The notes beneath the pieces are model-generated. The model had not been told where the DNA came from, made no database searches, and was given only the letters and a program-made list of their open reading frames with translations. The translations under genes were made by a program, and so were the position numbers. 63,024 bases of DNA. Origin: Fragilaria crotonensis (taxonomy: Eukaryota; Bacillariophyta; Fragilariophyceae; Fragilariales; Fragilariaceae). Shown in pieces: positions 19,622 through 29,443 of this stretch (positions within the stretch are counted from its first letter, which is position 1; every line of letters starts with the position of its first letter). The stretch spans positions 1-63,024 of the forward strand of contig JAKSYS010000349.1 in the NCBI GenBank assembly GCA_022925895.1. Direction: 5' to 3'.

Positions 19622-21618
19622 GTTGACACCAAAACTCTGACAAAGTACAAATGTATTCTTGCTTCGTTCATGTCTTTTCTCCACAATCGTCCTGTTGGAG
19701 GTGAGTATCATCGGGATCATGTTCATGCAATGGAGGTGTTAGCTGCTATAACTCGAATGATGTGCTGCGGTATATGAATTTGAAGACTTTTGGGACAACA
19801 GAACCTGCGGGAGATGCGAATCCCATTTCAGCACGAGCAAACTCCTTGGCAATGGACAAGAAAGCAATCTCGTATTTCATGCCTAATCGCGACATGTGGA
19901 GTGTGACAAGAACTGAAGGTAACCCTACCCGTAGTGCGCTCGTAAATGGTCTGATCAAGCGTGTCAAGAAGAAAGAGGCAAGGAAACAAGGTGGATTCGC
20001 AGACTCGACGGCCCATGCTTGGTCAGGAATTTGTTGTAATGCATGACCTTTTGAATCGTAATGTTTTGTCTGCAGGCCAGAGGGGTGAAGGTGCACATGA
20101 TGTATTCTGGAAAAGGTATGGTATATCGGCGATGGTGAACTTCCAATTCCATTTGATAGCTCGAGTTGATGACTCAACTCAACTTGTACTGGAGCATATT
20201 CGAGTCCACGATGCGTTTCCAAATGCATTGAAAACCAGATTGAACTGGTCCAAAATGTGGACGATGAACGAGATGCACCATGGCAGATTGTGTTGGGGTC
20301 CCTGAATCCTGTATATTGTGTTTGTGCTCACTGCATTGTGGCTTGAATTAAATTTGAAGTTGAATCCGACAGCAATGAATTCTCCATATGTTTTTGCATC
20401 AGCGATGACGTACGTGTTCCAGATGGAGGACTGAAGACGAAGGCAATGATACAATCTTTATTTACACGTATGTTCAGACGCCAGGAATTCAAGGGGGAGG
20501 AGAATGGTGACGGTGAATTGTCTATGCTGGGAAGTCACAGCATTCGAAAGTATGCTGCGACATTTGCCCGACGATGTGGGGTCACTAAAGACGAGAAAGA
20601 TATCAGAGGTAGATGGAAAGGAACAGGTAGAGTATCCGATGTCTATGATGATGTTGAGCTTCCATTTCCCGATGCGAAGGTTGCTGAGAAGTTGTGTGGT
20701 GGCGGTCCTGCTTTATGTGCCTGACCAGACACTTGACGCGACTATGATGAACACATTCGTTCTGAGTCGAGTCGTTCCAAATATCAGGAAGCGACTCCCA
20801 GAATCGGCGTGTCTTGTACTTGGTAAGGCGTTGTTGTGGTTGATTTGCTCTCCGCTTGCTGATGAGTACGCCCGGGCGATTTCAAACGTGACGTTCTTTC
20901 GGAATGGGAACATGTTCGCGGGGCAGATGTTGATCCTGAAATGAATCCAATCAAGAAGATGGCGGTGACGGTGTCAGGCGATCACGGAGCAGTCTTCATT
21001 GATATGGTTGGGGCAATTGATGTGGATGGAGTAGCTGGACAGCCTGCGCTTGGGACGAATGTGACACTGCGAAATCAATTGTTGGGTATGCAGTCGGGTT
21101 TGTTGTCCCTACGACAAGACAATGTGGAGTTAAAGACAGCGGTCAATCGAATTCAATTGAATCTGGAGCGGTGTTTTGGCATTTTGAATGGAAATGTGAG
21201 GCGAATTGCATTGCAACCTGCGAGGCGACGGACTGCTGGTGGGGAGAGGCGAGGGCGAAGCAGGAGCGGAGGAGGTGCCTGAAAGAGCTGCTGCGAACGA
21301 CCTCGCAATGATGGCGACGCTGATGCCGACGCCCAGAAGTCTTCACGACCTCTGGCAAGAGTATCATCATGGAGTCGGTGGGAGGAAAGCAGCTAGACTG
21401 TTCTCCTACACTGAGCGAGGTCGCTCAAAGCATCGGTACAGCCGACGCAAGGTTGTGTGGGACTTGGTATCAAGATTGATTCGCATGGGGATACTGCAGA
21501 GACCGCCATAGACAAGATTTATGCTGTCTATGGTGGTCAGACTTCAGTGACCAACATCATTAATGGGCTGAAGAGGGATAAGAAGGATGGGACTCTGAAT
21601 CCCAACTTTAGAATTTAG
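19622..21618 (+). mobile_element. Degenerate Crypton-type tyrosine-recombinase element
   Basis: Coding blocks in shifting plus-strand frames form one protein: TLTKYKCILASFMSFL (19630), RYMNLKTFGTTEPAGDANP and KKAISYFMPNRDMW (19770-19900), GNPTRSALVNGLIKRVKKKEARKQG (19920-19990), then SQTRRPMLGQEFV (about 20000). The recombinase core follows: HSIRKYAATFARRCGV at 20543-20585 (the HxxR box of tyrosine recombinases), GRWKG, and SDVYDD with the candidate nucleophilic Tyr near 20645. Past it comes a coiled segment (LLGMQSGLLSLRQDN) and a basic tail. These blocks match Crypton elements known from stramenopiles, which move by a tyrosine recombinase without terminal inverted repeats. At least three frameshifts or stops make it inactive. 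Element ends are not defined. Confidence 0.7.
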
Positions 21619-21835
21619 CTCGCCGTAGTATGTTTTCTACTGTACTAGTACGATACGAAACTATTTCTTACCATTTATACGTACTGTCGTACGCCGGAAT
21701 CCTCCATTTTAGCACGGCGACAGCACGGAGTTTTTTCTACTTGGGGAATATACGAAGCCCTACATGGTTGCTTTATTTGTTTCATGAATTTTAGGTACAT
21801 CCGTAGTACTGCGGACAGGTAGTACCCACAGCGGA

Positions 21836-21894
21836 CCGCGGGGCAGTGGAATATTTTGTTCCACTAGTCCCGCGGACCGCGGGGCACTGGAATA
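21836..21894. repeat. Right-hand copies of the hairpin repeat
   Basis: A full unit (CCGCGGGGC at 21836, inner arms AGTGGAA/TTCCACT, closing arm CCCGCGG ending at 21876) is followed at once by a half unit (CCGCGGGGCACTGGAATA). The core is the same as in the cluster at 18974-19340, but the inner stem carries a compensated change: ACTGGAA/TTCCAGT has become AGTGGAA/TTCCACT, keeping the pairing. Confidence 0.7.
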
Positions 21895-22451
21895 AGCCGT
21901 CCTGCGTATAGCTATAGCATATCATCATGATTGTTGTTCAGCCACCTCGCCTCTTGACCATCTTGTTGGGCGTTTAACCAGCCCCCAGCCATGTAGCCAA
22001 CGCAGTGCTCTCACGTTTTGTTGTTCCAGATTTGCAATTGAGATTAAATTGGTGAATGTCATTCTAATGTTGGTCATAACGATTTTCACGTAGCAACTAT
22101 GACTGAAAAGTCGAAAGCTGATTCCGAAATGGATTTCGACTAACTCTTCGGGAATGTTAATGTCAGAAAGTGTGTATCTTTGATTCAGAAAACTCGATCT
22201 GCTGTCAAATTCGAAGTCCCTGTGAAGGTGATGATAATGTCTCTCACATTATGATTCAAACTTCCTCGAATATTTGCTGGGGAATTTCAGGACTGCAGGC
22301 CATCCTCCCAGCGCAGCAATCCGTTCCTAAACTGATACAGTTAGGAGAGGAGATTCATAATCCAGCACATGGCGAATAAACCAGATTCCTGAGGATAAGT
22401 AAGGATGCGTATCAGGAGAAAGAGAGAGATTCGATGTGATCAGTCTCTTCA
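21895..22451. other. Intergenic, nothing recognised
   Basis: Weak coding-like text around 22150-22380 (for example GLQAILPAQQSVPKLIQLGEEI) but with stops and no recognisable family. Confidence 0.3.
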
Positions 22452-22918
22452 TTACAACATGGGAATCACCATTAGATGGACTCCCTCGTAGCACATCTCC
22501 GCTGTGGTCCCGTCTTGCTCGCTTTCTCTTACTTCTTCAAGCGAATTGACGATACACTTGAGACTAGCACCTATTACCTCTCCTCCACCAGCCGTAGCAC
22601 AATCGTTCAAACATCGCAATTCGATGATCGGAAAGTTAGTAACAGCATCTTTATCGATGCAACTCATGTGCTCCTTCGGCTTATCTGAACGAACGACATC
22701 AAACACCGGGTCCGTAATCCCGCTACCATAATGAAGACAAATGGCACTGTTAAAGGGAACATGAGCCTGAGTGTGCAGGCGCACGATCTTTGAATAGAAA
22801 ATCGCGCCACACACAGAGGTGAATAGAATCCCAAGAAAGGCGTCTATGGCAAGCATGTAGCGGACTCCTTCGCACACTTCATCCGTGGGCACTGCGACAT
22901 CCCAGTATCCCAGGTCTA
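22452..22918 (-). pseudogene. Inward-rectifier (Kir-type) potassium channel fragment
   Basis: The frame reads VPTDEVCEGVRYMLAIDAF, then LGILFTSVCGAIFYSKIVRL and HVPFNSAICLHYGSG. This is the second membrane helix of Kir channels (sxxGxxxxxxxxGxxxxKxxR) with the start of the cytosolic immunoglobulin-like domain; FPIIELRCLND and GGEVIGASLKC follow as its beta strands. The upstream limit at about 22918 looks like an intron acceptor (CTATAG), but no pore signature (T-x-GYG) or first helix was found upstream before the FKBP gene. The frame stops at 22452, short of the usual cytosolic domain. Likely a truncated relic or a partial gene with an unrecognised exon. Confidence 0.5.
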
Positions 22919-23171
22919 TAGATGCACGGTAAAAATATTAGTCATCGGGGCGTATAGTGGACAGAGCCCAACCCGTGTTACAAATCATATACTCATTCGG
23001 TATTTGTAAATCACTTCCCTTCCAAGATAATTCGAAAGCAATCACGTAGTAATTCGATATAGTGTTGTCATCAAAGTCATAACCTATGCAGCACAACTCG
23101 GCAGTCGAGAGCCCGAGAATGATATCGTTTTCTTCCTACGAGATCAAGCCTCACTCCCAGCGGACGACTGA

Positions 23172-24338
23172 TCACTGAGGCGTCGCAAGACCATTGATGG
23201 AGATCAACGTGATGTCGTACTGCAGTGTGGCATCAGGAGGGATGCCCCTCCTCGGAACTCCTGTGCTGCCGTAAGCCAAAACCGGAGGTATGATGAGTCT
23301 CCTCCTCTCTCCTACACACATCCCTTCGAGTCCCACGTCCCAGCCAGGTGGAAACTGACCAAACGGCTGTTTCCCAAGGACGAAATAAAGGGTCACGTCA
23401 TTTCCTCGTCCAGGAACGGCCTCTCCGTTGATCTTGATCGCAGATCCATCGAAGACAGCTCCTGTGTCTACAACGGTCCCGAGGTAAGATATCTCGAGCA
23501 AGTCATCAGTGGTTGCACCACGATTGCAAAGTTTGGGAGGCAAGAGCTGGGTCACTGTTAGTCGCTGATTTTCTTGTGCTGTCACTGCCTGTCCGCCTTG
23601 CACGGACCCATCGGCATTTCGCTGCGTCGTGTCTCCAGCAGGCGCGACTTGCGTTGTCACGTCTCCTTTGGTGCCTACATTGGCTAGTAGCTGCTCTCTA
23701 AAAGCGGACGGATCGCGGAAACGCAGCTCCACGGCACCATCCGCGGGGGTGTTCTTGGTAGCCTGAGATACCATGATGGCAACCCCTTGAGCATTTGTAC
23801 GCTCAGTACTGTCCCCGTTGACACTCACAAATATAAATCCCTTTCGAATTCCCAACACATCTGCAAGCCCTCCGTCCACAATGGATTTAACAAACACTCT
23901 GGTATTGGTTCTAAACTCCACTTGTCCGAGCTCCAAACCCAGTCCTTTCGACAATTGGCTCTTTGGAACGTAAATTGTGACCTCGTCAGATGGCGTCGCA
24001 GCGGCTTGCCGTTGAGCGAATCGTTCAAAACTGTCGTCAGTCTTGAGATCGCGATAGGATGAATCAAAGCCGGTGTTGGCGTAGGATTCCGTCTCGTCAG
24101 TAACTGCTGCAGAAGCCAAGCTCGGAACAGTCAACAGACCCGCCAGGCCAATTATGGCAGCTCGACGCGTTGTGGCGCGTATCAACGAGATGCGATCCTT
24201 CGTCTCTACGAACGGAATGAGGGATGCACCAGTCACTTGAAGCCCTTTTGTAACAGGGCCAATCGACAATCCACTTGCATTGTATGCATACAAGCAAGAT
24301 AGCACGACCGCCGATACGAAACATCGGAAGGGCGACAT
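23172..24338 (-). CDS. PDZ-FKBP-type peptidyl-prolyl isomerase, probably thylakoid lumen
   Basis: Intact, 388 residues, ATG at 24338. Residues 1-22 are a signal peptide. Residues 58-78 (RRAAIIGLAGLLTVPSLASA) look like a twin-arginine thylakoid leader ending in an AxA cleavage site, so the protein probably passes four membranes and the thylakoid. Residues about 120-212 resemble a PDZ domain (GLGLELGQV, VFVKSIVDGGLADVLGIRKG). Residues about 262-385 are an FKBP domain: LLEISYLGTVVDTGAVFDGS, FGQFPPGWDVGLEGMCVGERRRLIIPP, AYGSTGVPRRGIPP. FKBPs catalyse cis-trans isomerisation of prolyl bonds. The PDZ-FKBP pairing suggests a chaperone that also binds exposed C-termini during photosystem assembly or repair (inference). 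Confidence 0.8.
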   Translation of the reverse strand: MSPFRCFVSAVVLSCLYAYNASGLSIGPVTKGLQVTGASLIPFVETKDRISLIRATTRRAAIIGLAGLLTVPSLASAAVTDETESYANTGFDSSYRDLKTDDSFERFAQRQAAATPSDEVTIYVPKSQLSKGLGLELGQVEFRTNTRVFVKSIVDGGLADVLGIRKGFIFVSVNGDSTERTNAQGVAIMVSQATKNTPADGAVELRFRDPSAFREQLLANVGTKGDVTTQVAPAGDTTQRNADGSVQGGQAVTAQENQRLTVTQLLPPKLCNRGATTDDLLEISYLGTVVDTGAVFDGSAIKINGEAVPGRGNDVTLYFVLGKQPFGQFPPGWDVGLEGMCVGERRRLIIPPVLAYGSTGVPRRGIPPDATLQYDITLISINGLATPQ

Positions 24339-24539
24339 TTTACTCCGATTATTTATGACATACGTTCATCAGGTATGCATACAAGTGTATTTGAAGATTT
24401 GAAGCGCAAGTCCGAAATGTGCTTCACTTCGATCACAACCTGGCAGTACAGTACGTGGTACTGTAGTGCATACAAGGTCCAATAGCACGTCAGCACGTCA
24501 GCACGTCCTACCCCATATACGTTTGTACATACTCTATTT

Positions 24540-24770
24540 CCAGTACAAGTACTTGTACTCTGAACTCTGAAGTAGTGTACGACTAGTACCAGTACCAAAT
24601 ACTCTGTCGTATTGAGTGCATGATGTGTGATGTGTCATTTACTGGTACTATCTGTAGCTACAGTAGTAGCTATGCACGTATCATATATATTCAGATCTAC
24701 GCACTTTGGCTGATGCTACTAGTACTAGTACTACAGTACGAGTGACGAGTACGTCGACTTCCGTGCTACA
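24540..24770. repeat. GTAC/ACTAGTAC palindrome-rich intergenic tract
   Basis: Repeated self-complementary units (AGTACAAGTACTTGTACT near 24541, CTAGTACTAGTACTACAGTAC near 24719). Lies upstream of the FKBP start and downstream of the trypsin stop. Confidence 0.6.
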
Positions 24771-24909
24771 GTACAAAAAAATCATGATGTGTTGCAGTGT
24801 TGCAGTTGCGCCATTGATTATACTTTAAAATACAGCAAGCGACGGGCGATCGCATTATAACTTCACTTTCATTGGTTTGGACTTCAGATAGTCACCAATC
24901 CTCATCTCC

Positions 24910-26375
24910 TTACGCCTTTGTACGCCAGTATTCGCAGCTATTGCAGGTGCTCTGGCACTCAAAATCAGGTTCATTGTCCCACCCGCAAACCTTGTTTTGC
25001 CAACTTTCTTGTGCTGCCAACCATGCGCATGTCTTGAAACCAAGACGGTCATTGACCCAGAACTTGTTTGCAGAGTCCTTGCACACATCTTCAGACTTGC
25101 TCCTTGCTCCTCCCCAGTAAGCGCAACTGTTGCAGGTCTTCTGGCAATAATAGTCCGGATCACTGTCCCATCCACAGTAGGCTGCTTGCGCTGATGCCGT
25201 CGAGGCCAACCATGCACAGGTTCTCTGATTGCCGTTGATAACGAAGGTAGCTGTCGAATCATCAATGCAACCACTACCACTTCCAGCTGTAGGGGATGGG
25301 GTAGGTGCTGGTGTTGGAGCGCGAGTGGAAGGGCGAGTGGAAGGGCGAGTGGCAGCTCGTGTGGGTGCTCGTGTGGGTGCTCGCGTGGGTGCTCGCGTGG
25401 GTGCTCGCGTGGGTGCTCGCGTCGGTGCTCGTGTGGGAGCTCGAGTGGGAGCTCTGGTAGGCGTTGCGGGGATGGATGTCGTGGTTGGAGATCCGGTGGG
25501 AGTACCAGTACAATATGCAGGCTTCGGGTTGGTTTTGGTAAGTTTGCACACCTCAGACTGGATCCATTTCATCTGGACACTAGTTCGGGCATACACTCCC
25601 GGCTTTCCAGCAAGCGCGCATCCGTCACCCCAGGACACGACTCCGACTTGCGTGTGAACGCCATTGACAATTCTTACGATTGGTCCACCAGAGTCACCTT
25701 GGCACGAATCCTTACCACCTTGGTCGAACCCTGCGCAGAACATGGTGGCCTGGTCAATGCTTCCGCTGTACTGCTGGTTGCACTTGGTATGAGCAACGAC
25801 CGGAACATTGACTTCTTGGAGGAAATCTGGGTAGGTCTGACTCCCGCTTTGAAGGTCCCCAAAGCCTATCACCGTAAGTACCTCATTGGCGGCTGGAAGC
25901 TGTGAATCGGCATTCAGAGCGATGGGGGTCACTCCCGTCACAGGCGCATTGAGTCTCATGATCATCACGTCATTCACGTTACTTTGAGAGTTGTAGTTTG
26001 GGTGCTGGACGAGCTCAACAACTGTGCGAGCTTGAGCTCCGTTGATGGCCTTACCCGTCTGATAGGCACTCACAATGACCCCAGTAGGGAGATTGCTACC
26101 ATTGCAATGGGCGGCGGTGAGAACAATGTCAGTATGGATGAGACTAGCTCCACAACCGCGCTCCCACTCGACGAAGTAAGGGTACCTCCCATGGCAGCCT
26201 GGGTTCCTCCGACGATGCGACTTGTTTGACTCTACGCAAGTTGGGTTCCTCAATGGTGTTGAGTTGACCTTCCTCGCTGATGTCGAGATCTTGGTTGCTG
26301 ATGAGTTGCCTTGGCAGAAACGGATACTAGAAGTGCGGCAACCATGGCGCAGTTACGAAGGGACAATGAAAGCAT
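24910..26375 (-). CDS. Secreted trypsin-like serine protease with Thr/Pro hinge and two Cys-rich modules
   Basis: The long frame (stop 24910) holds a chymotrypsin-fold protease: VLTAAHC (His), NDVMIMRLN (Asp), DSCQGDSGGPIV (Ser; the Asp six residues before Ser predicts trypsin-like Arg/Lys cleavage), GVYARTSVQMKWI. A linker of RAPT repeats (12-base units, about 25330-25460) leads to two ~45-residue Cys-rich modules (CAWLASTASAQAAYCGWD...CQKTCNSC and its partner), similar to ShKT-like modules of diatom secreted proteins. The start is broken: a signal peptide in another frame begins at ATG 26375 (RNCAMVAALLVSVSA), and the zymogen site SRIVGGTQAAMG is in a third frame, joining GRYPYFVEW by a one-base shift near the C3 run at 26188-26190. 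The upstream part is either frameshifted or misassembled. Confidence 0.75.
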
Positions 26376-27400
26376 GGCTCGATGTTTTGTTTTGCAAGCT
26401 TAGATTTTGTGAGTCTAAACTTGGTGTGCAAGCAAGATATTGGGTTGCGACCGAAGGAGTCATGATTGTGCTCATTCTGATGTTACTACTCGGGAATCAG
26501 TCGTCTATACCAGCAATTAAATTCGTAGCACGACTTCTCTCGGTAACTATTGCAGCCAGCGCCAGCGCAGTACGCGGAATCATACTGTCACTGTACGTCT
26601 TCTTGGGCGTTTAGTCGAGTCCCACTTGACGTTTCGTGGAATCTACCCTACTACTTGTATTGTACCTATATCTCTATACTGTACAATACAGACTTCGGTC
26701 ATATGATAGTCTTTCTATCTACTGTAGCTAAAAATACAGGTTGGAATTGCATGACGCTGTGTGCACAGTTGTATGTTTTTAGTCATGCTTGGAAGGAACC
26801 GGGAGTAAGTGTGCGTGTACACTGTCTTCAGTTCCATGTACGAGTACTTTGTAGACGTTCACCCTCCACGTACTTGTGTACCGGTACCAGATGCTACGCC
26901 CGTTCGAGGTGCAAGTACAATCAGCGGTGGAGCCCCAGGCGAGCACAGGCCATGGGCCAGCATCCATCAAAACCAACAATGAATTCCGACTCCGAGTTTC
27001 CGACCCTGCAATGAACTGAGTTTTCATCTCCAAAGAGAGTGGCATTCGTACCTGGTACAGTAGCAATTAGCAATCAAATGGTTGGAATCAGCAATTGAAA
27101 GGTGATGAAAAGACCAGCTTCTCCAGATGTCGCACTGTTCATATTGATACAAGGAAGGTTGACTGGTGGACTTTCTGTTCCCAGACGATCGTTTCCACTT
27201 GAAGGGAAACATTGTCCGACGATGGGGCCAGCTTGTTTTGAGTCAATTCAGCACACGTCGAACGACCAGGAGGCAAGCGGTCAGCGCGAGACCAGAAAAA
27301 AAAAATAAACCGAACGAAAAAAGGCCCTCCGCCTCCTCTTTCCGAGCTGTCCGACTTTTTTTCAATTGGGCCTACGAGCCTCGGGATTTTTTTACGTTTC
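26376..27400. other. Intergenic, low complexity
   Basis: No gene recognised. GTAC-rich text at about 26820-26900, an A-run at 27295-27305 and T-runs at about 27354-27361 and 27387-27393. Confidence 0.35.
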
Positions 27401-27873
27401 GAGATTTTGCACCAGTCCACCAAGAGTCAAGCTCGTGTCTGGGCGGATCCATACGCCGCGCATGGGATCATTGATACACCAGAGGCTGTGCAAGCCCAGA
27501 AAGACATCGGAGCCGACATTATTATTCCTCTGGATGAACTTCCGCCGTATCACATCGATAGAAGCGCCTTGGTGGAGTCAGTTGCTCGATCACATCGATG
27601 GGAAGCCAGGAGTTTGAAGGAACATCTTAAGGATGTGCGACAGCAGGCAATGTTCTGCGTCGTTCATGGAGGGATTGTGATCAAGAACTGCGGACTCAGA
27701 GTGTTGAGTATCTGACGTCGTTGCCCTTTGATGGTTATGGTATCGGCGGATCACTCTGGAACGGGAGAGAGGAGTTGAAGGAACTATTGGAATGGATGAT
27801 GCCTTTATTTGACATTGGAGAACGCAAAAACGATTCAGTTCAAGAAGAGCCAGACGCATCGCTTCTGGTTTAA
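27401..27873 (+). pseudogene. tRNA-guanine (queuine) transglycosylase fragment
   Basis: 27430-27680 reads IIDTPEAVQAQKDIGADIIIPLDELPPYH, with the TGT signature (TPE...iQ..lGADI...LDE), then SHRWEARSLKEHLKD and QQAMFCVVHGG (the I-x-Q/H-G-G strand near the substrate pocket). After a one-base shift at about 27674-27679 it continues DQELRTQSVEYLTSLPFDGYGIGGS, matching the R-x-x-S...l..l...GyaIGG block. TGT exchanges guanine 34 of certain tRNAs for queuine or its precursor. The N-terminal third with the first catalytic Asp and the C-terminal zinc-binding Cys/His site are missing, so this is a relic. Confidence 0.65.
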
Positions 27874-27898
27874 CATACTCAACACAAGAATAGCCACA

Positions 27899-28890
27899 TC
27901 TCTCAATGCCTTTTCTTCCTTTCCCTTTCCAATCCCATATCACATATCAATCATTTCTGGAACGAACAATGCGTAATGATGAATGCAACAGAGCGGTCGA
28001 TCAATATAGCAAAACGTGCCAGTATGTTACCTGGTGCAGGAGTACGGAGTAGCTACAGCAACATAATGGCATTGTGATTTGCGATTGGTGCGTTATTCCT
28101 GTGATTTTTGAATTCGTCGTATGAATATTGGTGTAGGATTTATGAGAATACAAAGATACTAAGTGCCACTACCGGTAGTACCTGGTACCAGAAGCTACGG
28201 TGTTGACGATTGCAAAAAATCTGGCGCGGCCCTTCCTTGATGGATTCACAGCCTTTACGTGGGCATGCATCATGGTCCAGGCTGAAGTTGCTGTGGCCAT
28301 GGTAAAGCACGATAAGGTGGATCTGAATGCCAACTGGAATGATGGATTCGCAGCCTTACTGTATGCATGTGAAAAGGGCAGAACGGATGTGGCTGTCGCC
28401 TTATTGCATCACGATAAGGTGGACGTGAAAATGCCAAGAATAAGCATGGTTACACGGCCCTTGCCTTGGCATGTCGGAAAGGGCACACAGAAATTGTTCG
28501 CACGTTCGCGAAGCATCCCAAAATCACTTGTTTGGACAGTCGCTTTGTGTTAGCGAATGAATGGGGTCATGTCGAAGTGGTTCGTGAGCTTCTGATCCAC
28601 GGCAAGTTTTGATAGAAGCTCGACCAACCGTCGTCGTTTGAGCATTGCTCTCCCGACGGTGCTTGGTTAAAGTCACTCTTTTTGAACCCATTCTTGAGAT
28701 TTCTCGGACCATCAACCGTGCTGCTGGATGTATCCGCATTTGAACTGTCCTTTGCCCACGCTGGCAAGGCAATGGTCCAACACGAGCGCCACCTTCTTCT
28801 GGAGTACCTTGAGTTCGCTTTGCCGTTCAGTTCATTGATTTCGTCGACACCTCGTCTGCTGCGAGTATAGTAAGCTCCATTCATTGCTCA
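27899..28890 (+). repeat. Segmental duplication, copy A (ankyrin pseudogene with flanks)
   Basis: Shares long blocks of near identity, in the same order, with 59270-60540: ATGCCTTTTCTTCCTTTCCC (27907 and 59275), CACTACC-type upstream sequence, CAGCCTTTACGTGGGC (28251 and 59740) with the next 30 bases, and TGAGATTTCTCGGACCATCA (28694 and 60451) with about 100 bases of context. Inside, 28200-28520 holds a decayed ankyrin reading frame (GFAALLYACEKGRTDVAVALLHHDKVDV). Confidence 0.75.
28200..28520 (+). pseudogene. Ankyrin-repeat pseudogene (copy A)
   Basis: Codes FTAFTWACIMVQAEVAVAMVKHDKVDLN and FAALLYACEKGRTDVAVALL before losing frame at about 28430. About three ankyrin repeats remain. Equivalent text, differently broken, is at 59611-60083. 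Confidence 0.6.
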
Positions 28891-28970
28891 GCATGCATGT
28901 GCATATCAAGATCGCGTTGGGCTGGAACGATGATGGACCATGACTCTGGACCTGTACAAACATGGCAAGC

Positions 28971-29430
28971 CTAGCTATGCATACAATCAATGAGGCGCGT
29001 AAAATCTCCGGCTAGACTAATATTCGCTCGCTTGGTATCGCCGTGAAATTCGTTCCAACCCTCGCAGCCACCGGAGGGCAAGAAGTGCACTGGTCGCGCC
29101 AATTCGTACATGATTGACAGCCGAATATCTGCTGAGAGGCGGGCTCGATTGCCGACGATGGAGCTGTTGGCTGCATTTTCAAACAGCACAAACTGATTTC
29201 TGATGTATTCAAGATCGACTTTTAAACTGGGGTGACGAAATCGCTTGAGTGTATCGACAGTATATACGAAAGCCACATCATGAGCAAGAAGGATAAAGTC
29301 ATGCATACGGAAGGTCAACCATACCAACGCCGACAGAATTGCGAAAGGCTCCGCTTAAACTAAACGTCACGACCGTCCCAAAGAAAGTCACGATAGTGAA
29401 CAACTCAATGTAGTACCACTCCCCTTCTTT
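28971..29430 (-). pseudogene. Fragment of an unknown membrane protein
   Basis: From 29430 down, one frame reads EWYYIELFTIVTFFGTVVTF (membrane helix) and SLSGAFRNSVGVGMV. After a shift near 29310 the next reads VWLTFRMHDFILLAHDVAFVYTVDTLKRFRHPS and DLEYIRNQFVLFENAANSSI. The sequence looks coding for about 145 residues with two hydrophobic segments. Family not recognised. It stops at 28971 in a region adjoining the segmental duplication. Confidence 0.4.
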
Positions 29431-29443
29431 TCCACAACTTCAT

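Noticed and set aside
25330..25460. RAPT repeat tract as a separate repeat element
   Set aside because: It is the in-frame Thr/Pro linker of the trypsin-like protein, as in many secreted multidomain proteins.
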